A program made the position numbers and the translations under genes. The notes beneath the pieces were generated by a model, which worked only from the letters and a program-made list of their open reading frames with translations, was not told where the DNA came from and searched no databases. From Sepioteuthis lessoniana (lineage: Eukaryota > Mollusca > Cephalopoda > Myopsida > Loliginidae), in assembly GCA_963585895.1 (NCBI GenBank), contig OY757934.1:43521850-43585849 (forward strand): DNA of 64,000 nucleotides, written 5' to 3'. Positions 21,990-32,549 of this stretch are shown here, in pieces (the stretch's first letter is position 1; each line of letters opens with the position of its first letter).

Positions 21990-22272
21990 CCCAACCCCTC
22001 CGCACGAGCTGGATGCAACACAAGTTCATTTTTAAGCAGAGTTTAACAGGTTTGAATTAAGAGGTTTCCTGCTTCTAGACCGGTTGCCATAGCAATATTA
22101 AAGAACCCTGTCTGCCCTTCTATTTACCCATAGTTCGATGGAGAATAGTTTGGTTCATACAATTCCCAAGGGTACTAACGCTATGTGAAATGCAAATAGC
22201 CTCGTCCCGGTCTTGAACTCGGGTCACCGGATCAGTTTCCTACGACGGTAACCATTACACCACTGGTGTAGA
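21990..22272 (-). mobile_element. SINE-A copy, near full length
   Basis: From CCCCTCCGCACGAGCTGGAT to the head complement CCTACGACGGTAACCATTAC. B-box complement TCTTGAACTCGGG. Confidence 0.85.
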
Positions 22273-22279
22273 CTATCAA

Positions 22280-22637
22280 TGGCCGGATTTAAAATACGAA
22301 AATATAGATCGCCGAATATTGTTGTACACAGCAAACATATTCTAAATAAATTACCTTATAATAGATAGATATAAATATCCTTTTTTCCCGTGAAAAAAAT
22401 ATGCATATATATCACGTAGGTAGCAATCAAACATGTTCGTGTGGACAAGAAAGAGAATGAAGAAAACTCGAAGGACCTTTTACAATATCAAGGCAATTCC
22501 TTTCCATATATTTGCATTTATAAATGTTTTGACAATACTAAATAGCCACATCTATCTATCTATTTTGACTCCATATTAAATTTATTAACTTACTATATGA
22601 CTATTCCGATTTTTCTCTCTCTCACTTTCTCTTTCTC

Positions 22638-22639
<2 letters not shown>
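22280..22639. other. No recognised feature
   Basis: AT-rich sequence leading into a pyrimidine-rich CTCT tract. Confidence 0.5.

Positions 22640-22700
<61 letters not shown>
22640..22700. repeat. (CA)n microsatellite
   Basis: About 60 bp of CA repeat. Confidence 0.95.
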
Positions 22701-22702
<2 letters not shown>

Positions 22703-22718
22703 TTAGTTTTTTTTGTTT

Positions 22719-22800
22719 TTAATGAATATCAACTTTTGTGGGTTATTAAATGCCAAAGCTATCTCGTAGAAGAACAGCTGTGGGACTATTTAACTCATAT
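22719..22800 (-). mobile_element. SINE-B 3' fragment
   Basis: AATATCAACTTTTGTGGGTT, then AATGCCAAAGCTATC and AGAAGAACAGCTGTGG match the SINE-B 3' end in reverse. Confidence 0.65.
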
Positions 22801-23239
22801 CTATATATATAAACGTTTTGACTTTCTTCTAGCTGCCTATTTTGTTCTGAGTAATATCTATTTTTGATGATAGATAAACATCTCCAATTTACATTACATA
22901 TTACAAAAGTAAAGCACTAGTCAAGGGTCAAACATTGTTGATGGACGGTATAGGACTAACATAACCTCCTACATTCTTAAGTCTCTTAATTAAGACCCTT
23001 GGGATTTTTTCTAAACCATTTTTAATGAAAATGAAGTGTCTTATTTGTTTTTAAATACGGTGTTAAACTGATTCTTTGGTATTTGTGAAGCAACTCTAAC
23101 AAGCACAAGGATAGAATCATGGAGCATTGAATTCCCGAATAATATTCTCCTTGCTTAGCCAGGTGATCTTTACATAACAGACGGTGTCTTATTAGTCTTT
23201 TTTCTCTAGTTTCGCAAAGTTGTAGGAAAGAAAAAACGT
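22801..23239. other. No recognised feature
   Basis: No repeat, RNA gene or coding sequence recognised. Confidence 0.45.
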
Positions 23240-23310
23240 ATGAGGCACCCAGTGAGGATTACTAGTAACAATCTACTAGCCTAGCTCACTTACCATTACA
23301 CCACGCGAGG
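23240..23310 (-). mobile_element. tRNA-like SINE fragment
   Basis: CTAGCTCACTTACCATTACACC reads on the minus strand as a tRNA-like head. It is related to the fragment at 16870-16968. Confidence 0.45.
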
Positions 23311-23962
23311 AACCTGATTTTTTCTGTTAATATTGTGCCTTGGAGTAGTCTTCGGATAAGATAGCTCAAATCACTTGGCAGCTTTTCCTTTTTTATACCA
23401 TTTTTAAGATAGAAGATTATTTTGCCAAGTCCATTGCTGAGCCATACAGTTATATCCTGGTGTGCGTATGTGTAATATAACGTCTCCATATCAAGGATTT
23501 CTGATAATATCTCAATATCTCAATATCTCTCTCTCTATATATATATATATATATTGTAATTTGCTCAAATACGATGGCAACTCATACTTACACATGCACA
23601 TACATACGTATACATACACTCACCTCCTACTCCACACGCGTATATAAGCTCTTAGAAGCCAGCAGAAAAATCATTGTTTGATTAATCCAAAGAGCCTAAT
23701 ATTCTGCAAATTTCTTCCTGTTTTTTTTCTTTTGGATTCTCTATTATTCTGATTAATGTTATTCCAATGCAGATTTCACATTTTGTGAATCTTTTTGACA
23801 GCACAATTGCTTTTGCAAATTATTTATCAAGTATTTGTTTGTATATTCTGTTTTTTTTGCTTATCAGTTTTACTTTTTTCTCCATTTTCATTCCTTCCTA
23901 TTTTTGCTATCAAAGATGACCATTGATACGTTTAATTGTTTCTCTTATGAATTAATAAACAT
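23311..23962. other. No recognised gene, AT-rich
   Basis: Contains a (CT)(TA) run at about 23525-23554. Nothing else can be named. Confidence 0.45.
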
Positions 23963-24180
23963 AAAATGAAAATATCTAAAATGATATTAAAGTATTATAA
24001 GCAAAAGGTATCGAGTTCTTTCATTAATAAATGAAAATAAAGATATCTAATAAGATATTAAAAAAATATCGAAGTATTATTAGCAAATGGTATCGAATTC
24101 TCTTACTAATTAGTAAAAATAAAGATATCGAAAAATATCGTCGTATTATAAGCAAATGGTATCAAGTCATCAAAAAATCC
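23963..24180. repeat. About 80-bp tandem repeat, 2.7 units
   Basis: GTATTAT..AGCAAA..GGTATCGA recurs at about 23993, 24077 and 24154 with intervening AAAATAAAGATATC blocks. Confidence 0.8.
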
Positions 24181-24267
24181 CGAAAGACGAGAGAATTCAA
24201 TACTCTTCAGTAAGATGATACACTTGACCTGACAACGTAGAAATAGGATTTTTTTTTATAAACCCCA

Positions 24268-24269
<2 letters not shown>

Positions 24270-24307
<38 letters not shown>
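24270..24307. repeat. (TA)n microsatellite
   Basis: TA run of 38 bp. Confidence 0.95.
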
Positions 24308-24311
<4 letters not shown>

Positions 24312-24519
24312 GAGTTTTGTGATTCGGGCTCTATTTCCCTTGTGATGGCTGGATTGTGAATGTAGAACGAGAAACCAAAGATCCGAGAAGAACGAAGAAG
24401 TTAACATGAATGGTTCGTTGTCTTTCCCCCTGTTTCCACGGTCTAAGAGAGTGAATGTAGCAATGGTTGGTTTAAGTATGAAAATGGAATTTAACACTAC
24501 CCAGAGCAGATGTTCACAA

Positions 24520-25125
24520 CTAGATCGTGTCATACCAAGAACACAACAAGGTAATAAAAATAATCATTCTGCAGTTTTTCCTGCCAACTATAGCCAGGTA
24601 GGATTGGCTCCTCAATTCCAGAGCCTCAGAAGTTGAGCCTCACCACCGGATGCAATTGAGTGTCATGTTAAGAGCACTCTTTTTACTGATCAAGTTAATA
24701 TGGAATTGTATTGTAAAAATTACTGGATTGAGATCTGATTTGATGTCTCCTTGGAAGAATAGTTAGCATCCTTGTCATTCATCGGTGATCAACACTGGTT
24801 GGTTTGGCTTGGTTTGGTTTTATGGCATATCAACCATTGTAGGTTATTTAATGCCAAATCCATTTTATATATCTAAACAGTTCTATTTCAAGCAATTCAG
24901 TTTAGCATGAATACACAGTTTAGTTCTCTCAGTTGCTAGCACTCCGGGCCAGAGTGGATCTAGGAGCGATAGCAATAAAGAAGTACTCCGTATTCCCCAA
25001 AGCTCCAGCATTATTGGAACCTCAGCATCAGATTGTTTAATGTCATATCAGGACACTCGTTGGGGGTGGGTTATTACCTCTCAGCAAAGAAGCAGCTGGT
25101 GTATTCTACAGCCCCTGCCAAGTGA
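24520..25125 (-). repeat. Composite HT block, second copy
   Basis: Begins with an inverted HT head variant (GATCGTGTCATACCAAGAAC) and continues through a spacer with GGATTGAGATCTGATTTG and TAGCATCCTTGTCATTC. It ends with a complete inverted HT copy whose tail is at 24815-24860 and head at 24940-25115. The same order occurs at 16080-16770. Confidence 0.8.
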
Positions 25126-25221
25126 ACCATGAACGTGATGAGAATCAAACCAGAAAATGCACAAATAGTCGAGTTGTATTTTTGTGTGTTTATCTCCCAA
25201 GCCAAGAAATAATCTCACCAA

Positions 25222-25740
25222 CATACGAGGTGCATACGATAAGTTTCTAGACTTTTTCGTATGGGCATTTAAAATTGTCGTAGACTCTTCAAAATTCACT
25301 ATGTTATTGCTATACATCTTATGAGATTACTGACCAATTTTTATGATTTCAAATTCAAATGAACAGCTACAGCAGGAATTGGAATACACCCTACTAAAGC
25401 CTGTTCGTCACAGCTGGTGAATTTCAAAAATGCAATCTGGACGTGAGGACACTTTAGAAGAACGATATGCAATAAAATTCTGTTTTAAACTTGGAAAAAT
25501 GATGCCACAGAAACGTATGGAATGCTTCAGACTGCTTTTGGAGCATCTTGCATGAATCGAGCATCAGTTTTTGAGTGGCATAAGAGATTCAAGGAAGGCA
25601 GGGAGTCTGTGAGGGATGATGAGAGGTGTGGGAGGAGTAAGGAAGTCAATACACCAGAGTTGATCGGTGGAAAGGATAGTCATTTGGGTGACAGTGCTAC
25701 ATTATTACATGGGATATAAAACTTTTTTTCTTTTTTTCAC
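25222..25740 (+). mobile_element. Mariner fragment: 5' terminal repeat and DNA-binding domain
   Basis: TACGAGGTGCATACGATAAG at about 25225 matches the style of mariner terminal inverted repeats. Downstream, interrupted frames encode the N-terminal helix-turn-helix region: EERYAIKFCFKLGKM, then in another frame ASVFEWHKRFKEGRESVRDD and ERCGRSKEV. The FEWHKRFKEGRE block is characteristic of this family. The catalytic domain and the 3' terminal repeat are missing. Confidence 0.75.
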
Positions 25741-25744
25741 CACT

Positions 25745-26040
25745 TCTTTCTGTTTTCTTTTCCTTCTCACAGTGTACATCAATTCCTTATACTCTTCCTT
25801 TTCACCATGAACATGGTTGATTGCTACTTACGTGATATCTACTATAAGTTCCTAATATACAATTATTTCATTATTCAATCATAGTAATATAATACATCCC
25901 GAGAACAAAGATAACTTTTCAGTCCTGCCAGAGATTTTACAGATATGTTACATTTCTGGCAGAGCTAGTTTGTCTAGACACTCCGCTTATGGTTTTACCT
26001 GATCGATAGATCTTCTTCATCGGACCCTCCAATTATCCTG
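25745..26040. other. No recognised feature
   Basis: AT-rich sequence, partly pyrimidine-rich. Confidence 0.5.
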
Positions 26041-26100
26041 CTATGCAATATATATATATATATATTAGATATATATAAATCAAATATATATAAATATATA

Positions 26101-26685
26101 TATCATCATCATCATCATCATGCTTTTGCACGTCCATGTGTGGGGGTCCATAAGAGTACATCCCTTATGAGTTCGTCCCTGCTTCTCCAGCAGTGTCCTG
26201 CGTGTCTGGTTCGTCTAACTTGAATAGTTTTCGTGATAGGAGGCAGGTGGCCATACAGTTGGTGTCTTGTGGGATGTTGCCGCCAGGACTTGTTCAAGAT
26301 TGCTCGCAGCATTCTTGTGTAATTGCCGTCTAGCTTCTTCTCCAGCCGTTTTGTTATAGTCCATGTAGTGCATCCATATAGCAGTATCGATGTGACTGCT
26401 GCCTGGAAGAAACTGCGTTTCGTTTTATCGGTTAGGTCTGATTTCCATAAAATCGATAGCCTATTGATAGCTGTCCATGCTTTCGTTAACCTCGTGTCGA
26501 TGTCCTTTTCGGTTGATGTGACGCTGCTTCCTAGGTAAGTGAATTTGTCTACTAGTTTAAGAGGGGTTCCGTCTAGAGTGAAGATGTCCCCCGTTTGATT
26601 ATAGCACATATATTCCGTTTTGTGTGCATTGACATAGAGGCCTATGCCTGCGGCTGCTCGTTCCAAACTATGCAGTAGTGTTAAT
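26101..26685 (-). mobile_element. RTE-like LINE fragment, reverse transcriptase C-terminus
   Basis: A frame of 182 residues on the minus strand (26666 to 26118) covers the thumb and C-terminal region: NAHKTEYMC, KFTYLGSSV, SILLYGCTTW, RMLRAILNKSW and RHAGHCWRSRDEL. The catalytic YADD lies upstream and is missing, so the copy is 5' truncated. The last coding residues (THGRAKA) run straight into a short ATG/TGA repeat tail, whereas the copy at 60465-60930 has about 40 more residues first. This copy therefore also has a 3' internal deletion. Short simple-repeat tails are typical of RTE elements. Confidence 0.85.
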
Positions 26686-26774
26686 AGCTCTATCTTAGAT
26701 GTTGAGCACGCTCCATATTATATTGCACTTGGTTCGACACATACTCACAAAGGGATTTAGTGACAACCAACACT

Positions 26775-26775
26775 C

Positions 26776-26823
<48 letters not shown>

Positions 26824-26824
26824 G
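26775..26824. repeat. (TA)n microsatellite
   Basis: TA run with one interruption. Confidence 0.95.
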
Positions 26825-26929
26825 TTCGATTCGCTATCATCAGCATCTCAGTTTTTTTTCTATTTTGCTTTGTGTTTACGTGATTTTGTAATGTTGTTAA
26901 AAACCCTAAAAGATTTCATTTAAAAACAC

Positions 26930-27060
26930 TCTTTACACATGCAAACAACCCATGATGGATGGCCTGTGAAAGGTCCGAAAGCGCTTGGGATACAATTTTG
27001 GTAATTTCATCTACCAATTTCAACCTAAAACCAAGACACTTATCATGAAACTTGAAAGGA
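26930..27060 (+). other. Hammerhead-like/Penelope-type remnant
   Basis: ATGATGGATGGCC, a GGCCT/AGGTC hairpin and CCGAAAGCGC occur in the order CTGATGA-hairpin-GAAA, but with core differences. It has the look of a decayed Penelope-type terminal segment. Confidence 0.35.
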
Positions 27061-27127
27061 TCTTAATAAAAATATATAGACAAAATGTGTCAATATTATT
27101 TGATAAAACATACTTAGATATATATTA

Positions 27128-27355
27128 GAGGTTTCTTTCTTTAATGGTATATCAACGTTCATGGGTTATTTAATGCCAAATCCATCCTTGTTGAAGAATT
27201 GTAGTATCTAATCCGTACTCCCAGAATAAGGGGGTTCATGCCTTTCGAAAGTGTATTAGTCGGAAAGTGAACATAACAGTGTGACCTGAGTTTGAATTCG
27301 CTTACTTCGCTGCCGCAGTCTAGAACGTTATCCATTACTCCACGGGAACTCCTTC
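27128..27355 (-). mobile_element. SINE-B copy
   Basis: Reverse tail TATCAACGTTCATGGGTTAT, middle AAGGGGGTTCATGCC, B-box complement GAGTTTGAATTCGC and head complement TTATCCATTACTCCACGGGA. Confidence 0.8.
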
Positions 27356-27630
27356 AGATTATTTAGAACAATGGTAAATTAAATACATCTCTTGAGATCT
27401 CACGCACTTACGCAATATCCCTTCCATTTTTCAAAAATACCTGCAAAGTTCACTTTCAGAATTACTATCAGCTGCCTCTTGTATTTTCCTTAATCTCGAC
27501 CGCGAACTGAAATTCTTCTCTTTTAATTTTGGAAAGAATAGAATACGCAGGAAGCTAAAACTGGTATGAGGTGCTGATTAAATAATGTTATGCTTTGCTA
27601 AAACAAAACTTAAAGAATGGGCAGAATTAC

Positions 27631-28184
27631 TTGGGTGAGTCAAAAGTTTTGCAATATTTTAAAAGTCCGTGCTAGTTTGCGGCGTGTTTATCACGTGGTC
27701 GAATCAGTTTGAGCCGAGTTAGGTACTCAGTTTGGTTGGATGTATCGTGGTATTTTGTGTGCTGACATATTGTGCATTGTTTCTCTTTATGTGTGATTTG
27801 AAAGCTGCAAGGAAGTCTAATTCGGAAATAGGACTTTATGAATTTGAACTGGGACATAAAGCAGCAGAAGTAACAAAAATTATTTGTTGTGTGAAAAATC
27901 AAAGTGCAGTTGATTACAGTACAGTAATCAGAGGGTTGAAGAAATGTAAAGGTAAATCCAGTGAGTTTAACACAGAGAGAGTGACAGGCGAGTTCCGTAT
28001 ATCACAGTCTAGTATGCTTGGTCACCTTCATGACCTTTGGGTGCCCCTTTCATATGGCCTTGTGCCACATCTAAGCAAAAAGCTTAGTAAATTACCACCT
28101 TCATGACCTTGGCAAAAACATCTGGTGCTGTCGAATTATGCCTTACGTGACTAAAATATTGCAAAACCTTTTGACGCATCTTAG
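27631..28184 (+). mobile_element. Internally deleted mariner with TA target duplication
   Basis: The ends share an inverted repeat, GTCAAAAGTTTTGCAATATT at the left and its near-complement at the right, flanked by TA (27629-27630 and 28185-28186). Inside, 27732-28106 encodes an N-terminal transposase relic: AARKSNSEIGLYEFELGHKA, then DYSTVIRGLKK, then ISQSSMLGHLHDL. The first and second helix-turn-helix regions are recognisable. The catalytic domain is deleted, and the sequence jumps to the short RIMPYVTKILQN C-terminus overlapping the right end. At 554 bp it is non-autonomous. Confidence 0.82.
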
Positions 28185-28189
28185 TACAT

Positions 28190-28560
28190 CTGTTATACAT
28201 GCACGTCGTTTTTCTTTACTTTTTTTTTTATACCAGGGTGTTATCTACAATGTACATTTACCAATGGTAGATGCAAACATTTCTTCTTTGTAAAAATGTC
28301 TAGAACTAGATTTCGTTATGAAAGTGGATAAATTAAATTGCACTTAAATACACTGATGTTAATTAACAACCAAGATGAGGCATTAGTATATTTTATAATA
28401 ATTATAATTCCTCATCTAAAATATTCAGAAAAAAATTAAATCGTTCTATTTTCTTTATTACATAAGTATAGCACCTGTCAGTGTGATGTAATACATACGA
28501 AATGTCTCGGCAATCGTTCATCTACAAAGAATTTCTCATACGATATATCATGAAATGGTT
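28190..28560. other. No recognised feature
   Basis: AT-rich, no element identified. Confidence 0.5.
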
Positions 28561-28621
28561 CTAAATGGTTAAATTGCCATTATTTTTATGGAAAGGAGTC
28601 AACTTGCAGAAACCGCTTGTG

Positions 28622-28858
28622 GGGGGGGGGAGTCACCGTGGCGCAGCAGTTGACATGCTGGCCTGTGAAATTGTTGTAAGTGAGTTCGAATCCCAGTCGC
28701 TCTATTACCTTCACTTTTGGTGTAATACCCTTAGGAAAGGCATGAAAACCTCTATCCCTCCAGCTATGGGTTAAATAGTATCATTGCTATTGTTCTAAAA
28801 GAATTGTTTTGGCATCAAATAACTCGCGAAGTTCGATAAGCCATAAGACCAATGAGAA
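28622..28858 (+). mobile_element. SINE-B copy
   Basis: Preceded by a G-run. Head GTCACCGTGGCGCAGCAGTT, B-box GAGTTCGAATCCCAG, then CTATGGGTTAAATAGTATC and the tail TTGGCATCAAATAACTC. The B-box is the best preserved among the SINE-B copies here. Confidence 0.85.
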
Positions 28859-29169
28859 AAAAACTTTTTTGATATTTGCTAATCACTAAAGAAATATTTC
28901 AATACCGAACATTTCAGATTAAAAAAAAAATTTTTTAGAAGAAATGTTAAATTTTAAGATTAAAGTGAGAATATTACAGTTTTTTTTATTTATATAACTA
29001 CAATTTGTAGCAGTGTGTGACACAAGGTTAGTTTAACGAGAGCCAAACATTGCTCAAAATAGCACCGGTCTCTGCAACTGGTATCGCAAGGTCCAGACTC
29101 ACTTCTCTTTTTACTGCGTTCTGTTCGAAGATACGCACACAACTGGGAAATGTGAACAGATACTCCACA

Positions 29170-29245
29170 GAAGAAAAAAAATAAATAAATAAATAAAATG
29201 AATAAGAATAAAAGATAAAAAATGAAATAAATAAATAAATAGACG
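29170..29245. repeat. (AAAT)n-rich tract
   Basis: A/T tetranucleotide runs. A short SINE-A 3' remnant (GTGTGACACAAGGTTAG) precedes it at 29014. Confidence 0.8.
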
Positions 29246-29609
29246 GATAAAGATGTTTTTGTAAAATTTTACTGCTTGCTTAAAAAAAGTATAAGATTTT
29301 TGCCTCATCCCTGATGAAAAATACGAATTACGTCCCTTGCATTATGCAACAAGTCTTCGGGAATCAGAATATTTTTTTCAGTCATATGTTATTTTATTTC
29401 CATTTTAATTTTAAAGTTAAGTAAAGAATATTGTTCAAGACAAGAACTTAACTTACTGAGAATAGATAGACCGTTTTATTTATTTATTTTGAAGTGAATA
29501 TGCAAACATTATCCGTAACAGGGATCTCAAACACGCGACCCACTGATTACTTTTGAATGGAACGTGGCAGAGCAATTTTCGTGACTAATATTTTCCTAAA
29601 ACTTGGTAA

Positions 29610-30110
29610 TTTTCTTCTGGCCCAGGCTCATGTTGTTATATAATTGCGGAAAGATTTTTTTTATATTATCATTTTTCATTGGTTATATCTTATCTTTCGG
29701 TTTAGTTAGGCTTAGAACTATTCGGCTTAGCGCACGGGCAGGGGCACACATTGAGCCCAGGTGTTCACGTTCGTGCGGGGAGGATGTGACAATCACATAT
29801 GTCATAATAAAAACCCCGGATAGAAATGGGACTGGGGATGTGAATGACATCATGCCCGGAAGCGATGGGCTGAGGATTTTGGGTGATTTTTGAAAAAAAG
29901 CAGTTAGTTGAGATTTGAAGCTGGACAAAGCGAGTTGATTTTTGAACCTGGGCGAGCCCAGTCCAGTTATGGACTACGGGATGCCCGCGCGTTGTTAGGT
30001 CAGATGGGACAGTCAGCATAGTAGAAATTGTGTCTCTCTCTCCTCGTGTTGAAAACCTAAAAGTCAAGAAGGTAATAAAAGTTTCGTACTGTTTCGTGAT
30101 TCCTATGCAT
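29610..30110 (+). mobile_element. LTR-like repeat, copy 1
   Basis: Homologous along its length to the minus strand of 51690-52270. Shared blocks include GTTATATAATT, GATGTGACAATCA-type, GAAATGGGACTGG, CATGCCC and CTCGTGTTGAA. A TATA-like ATAATAAAAA lies near 29807 and AATAAA near 30073. These fit promoter and poly(A) positions in an LTR, but I cannot fix the borders or find a target duplication. Confidence 0.5.
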
Positions 30111-30427
30111 ACGAACGTTTCACGTATCAGTATATTTCACGTATTCGTATTTGGATATGTTACAATGTTTCTCCACAGAAATGGGCAAAATAAATCTTGA
30201 TATTTCAGTAGCTTTCAGAAAAACTCAAAAGTAGAAATAACCCAATTTTTATATATATTAAGAGATCAGTCTTCATAAGAAGGTTTGTGAAATTTTCATT
30301 GACGTTCCAAAGACCAACGGTAGAGAAAAGTTGACTGAGATTATTGAAAATTAACTCACACAACAGAACACAAGGAATTTTTTGTTCCATTTTGTGAGAA
30401 TGCATAGATTTGACAGCACATATGAGC

Positions 30428-30780
30428 GGGGTTGGTTGGTTGATTGGTTGGGTTTTATGGCATATCAACATTTGTTGGTTATTTAATGCCAAATCCATTT
30501 TTATACAAATAATCAGTTATATCACAAACAATTCAGTTTAGCATGAGTACACAGTTTAATTGTCAAAAACATTTCTATTTCAAGCTATTCAGTATAATCA
30601 AACAGTTCTAATTCAAATAATTCAGTTTAGTATAAGTATAGATTTTGCTTGCATACATTTAAATGTCAAAACAGTTCTATTTCAAACAGTTCAGTTTAGC
30701 GTAAGTAGTTTCGATGTCAAAAACTGTTCTATTTCAAGCAATTCAGTTTAGCATACAAAAACAGTTTCATTTCAGAAGAA
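30428..30780 (-). repeat. HT repeat, tail and body
   Basis: Reverse tail GGGTTTTATGGCATATCAAC and AATGCCAAATCC, then units with ATTCAGTTTAGCAT. The head is absent. Confidence 0.8.
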
Positions 30781-30800
30781 GCAACTGGAAATTATGTTAA

Positions 30801-30835
30801 TCTATTTCTTTTTTTTTTTTTTTTTCAGGTAAGAC
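30801..30835 (+). promoter_or_regulatory. Recursive-splice-like motif
   Basis: A long pyrimidine run (30801-30825) ends in CAG directly followed by GTAAGA. A 3' splice site joined to a 5' splice site is the arrangement of a ratchet point used in long introns. No flanking exons are seen, so a chance origin is possible. Confidence 0.3.
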
Positions 30836-30839
30836 ATTA

Positions 30840-31620
30840 TTTTTATTTTCCGGGAAAACCTTTCAACGTTTTCGGAATTCCGAGATTTTTGCAGAATTTT
30901 GGTAAGTTGCTATTTAAAATTTTGAAGTTGTTTGAAAGAATGTAGCTGAGGTAAATGATAGTATCTCTCGTAGACAAAGTTATGATAAGTTATTATATAA
31001 GTGAGACCCAATATCTATTTTATTAGATATTCACTGAATTGATTTTCACAAGCGCTCTTGTCTGACTAATACCAACAAGATAAACGAATAGGATCGTCTT
31101 ATAACAATCCATAAAGTTTTTTTAATTTTCAGAATATTGTTTCCAGCGGATACATGATCGATTATTTCGCACCTTTGGATACAGTGTGAAAAATTAAAAT
31201 ATTGAGTAAACTCTTTAGAATTTTGGACAAAGAAGCACACACAGTTTGCAGAATAAATGCTAAAACTATTTTCTTCTAAGTTACAAACAGTTTAGGCAGA
31301 ATAATGAACTTACAGACTAAAATATGCTACTTTTTCGAAAATTATATAAAAAATTGTTCTATAACTGAGCGGCAATGGCAAAAAAAAGAATTCATTAGAA
31401 AAAAAATTTGAAAATATATTAAACCTTTCACCCTTATAGGATTACATATTTTTTTATATTATTCGCAGAAATACCCATCATATACTGGGTTCAGAAAGAA
31501 CCTTTAAAAATTGTACTTTAAATTACATATACTGAAACAATTTACACTGACCAGATGTCTCCCCGGAAAATAAATTCCAATTGGACATTGCAAAATTAAA
31601 CATAACCAAACCAAACCTAT
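30840..31620. other. No recognised feature
   Basis: AT-rich, apparently single-copy within this window. Confidence 0.5.
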
Positions 31621-31636
31621 CTAGTATATATATATT

Positions 31637-31690
31637 GTCATCCACAGACAGACTGTTTCGTTCTATCAGAACTCTTCAGTGTGGCTAGAC
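31637..31690 (-). ncRNA. Type I hammerhead ribozyme, copy 1
   Basis: In minus-strand order: stem I strand CCACA, core CTGAAGA, stem II GTTC-TGATA-GAAC, core GAAAC, loop AGTCT, cleavage triplet GTC, stem I strand TGTGG. Every conserved position (CUGANGA, GAA, A15.1-U16.1, H17 = C) is satisfied. Stem I has 5 bp plus a distal GUC/GAC pairing beyond an internal loop. Predicted cleavage is between 31647 and 31646 on the minus strand. Confidence 0.82.
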
Positions 31691-31955
31691 ACGCAGGACG
31701 CTCGAAGCTGGGATCGAAACCCATCCAACTTTACGTTAGACTAAGTTTCAGACCTCTCGGCCACCAAGCGGACCACGTTGGCTAAGGGAATTTTAAGGTA
31801 TTTATTTTAGCAACAGCAGCAGCCTTTGTTTACATTTTTTATACCCTATCGGCTACCAGAGTGCTCAATTCTTTCGAAGAGCTTTGCATTACGCTAGCGG
31901 CGGTCAACAATTCCTTCGCCAGAGTGCTCAACCCCCATGGGGGAGCGTATATATT

Positions 31956-32009
31956 GTCATCCACAGATAGACTGTTTCGTTCTATCAGAACTCTTCAGTG
32001 TGGCTAGAC
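31956..32009 (-). ncRNA. Hammerhead ribozyme, copy 2, one change near cleavage site
   Basis: Identical architecture 319 bp from copy 1. The triplet is ATC instead of GTC, so the 15.2-16.2 pair is lost. The core, stem II and stem I are intact. Activity may be reduced. Confidence 0.75.
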
Positions 32010-32195
32010 ACGCAGAACGCTCGAAGCCGGGATCGAAACCCGTCCAACTTTACGTTAGACTAAGTTTCAGACCTGTCGGCCACCAAGCAGACCACGTTGG
32101 CTAAGGGAATTTTAAGGTATTTATTTTAGCAACAGCAGTAGCCTTTAAATACGTGAATATACTCATATATTTACATGTGTACCTATTCGCACACA

Positions 32196-32217
32196 CATAC
32201 ACACACACACACGCGCG

Positions 32218-32248
<31 letters not shown>
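32196..32248. repeat. (CA)n(CG)n(CA)n microsatellite
   Basis: A CG-alternating core of about 14 bp is flanked by CA runs. Alternating purine-pyrimidine of this type can adopt Z-DNA. Confidence 0.95.
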
Positions 32249-32421
32249 ATTAATAGATACTTATACATACAAAGAACATCTGCAGAGACCAGAGGTCTTA
32301 CACGGACTATTAACTCCAATGGAACATTCAAGAATACAAATCTGGGAATTAAGAAAATCACATCCTATCAAAACAGCTATAAGTATAAAACAACAATTGA
32401 CACTTAACCATTCAAAATCTC

Positions 32422-32446
32422 CTGAAGAAGATCATAAACCTGAAAC
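32422..32446 (+). other. Weak hammerhead-like core
   Basis: CTGAAGA and GAAAC are spaced 13 bp apart with little stem II pairing. Possibly a degenerate Penelope-type end. Confidence 0.25.
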
Positions 32447-32549
32447 ACAAGTAGAGGAAACAATAAAAACCTAAATACAAAATTTGAAATCCTTTACAGA
32501 CCTATTCATTTTAAAATGTCAGAATCTAAAAGAATAAATCAATAAATGG

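Larger units (their letters stand above)
31625..32147 (-). mobile_element. Retrozyme-like tandem element with two hammerhead ribozymes
   Basis: A segment of about 204 bp is repeated directly at an exact offset of 319 bp (31625-31828 and 31944-32147), with no indels noticed in the stretches compared. On the minus strand each copy has a tRNA-like part (GGTGGCCGA and GGTTTCGATCCC, resembling Leu/Ser tRNAs), followed by a hammerhead motif. The 115 bp between the copies carry a direct repeat of AGAGTGCTCAA and a CCCCCATGGGGG palindrome. Two ribozymes one unit apart would release a 319-nt RNA if both cleave. This is the organisation of animal retrozymes. Confidence 0.75.
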
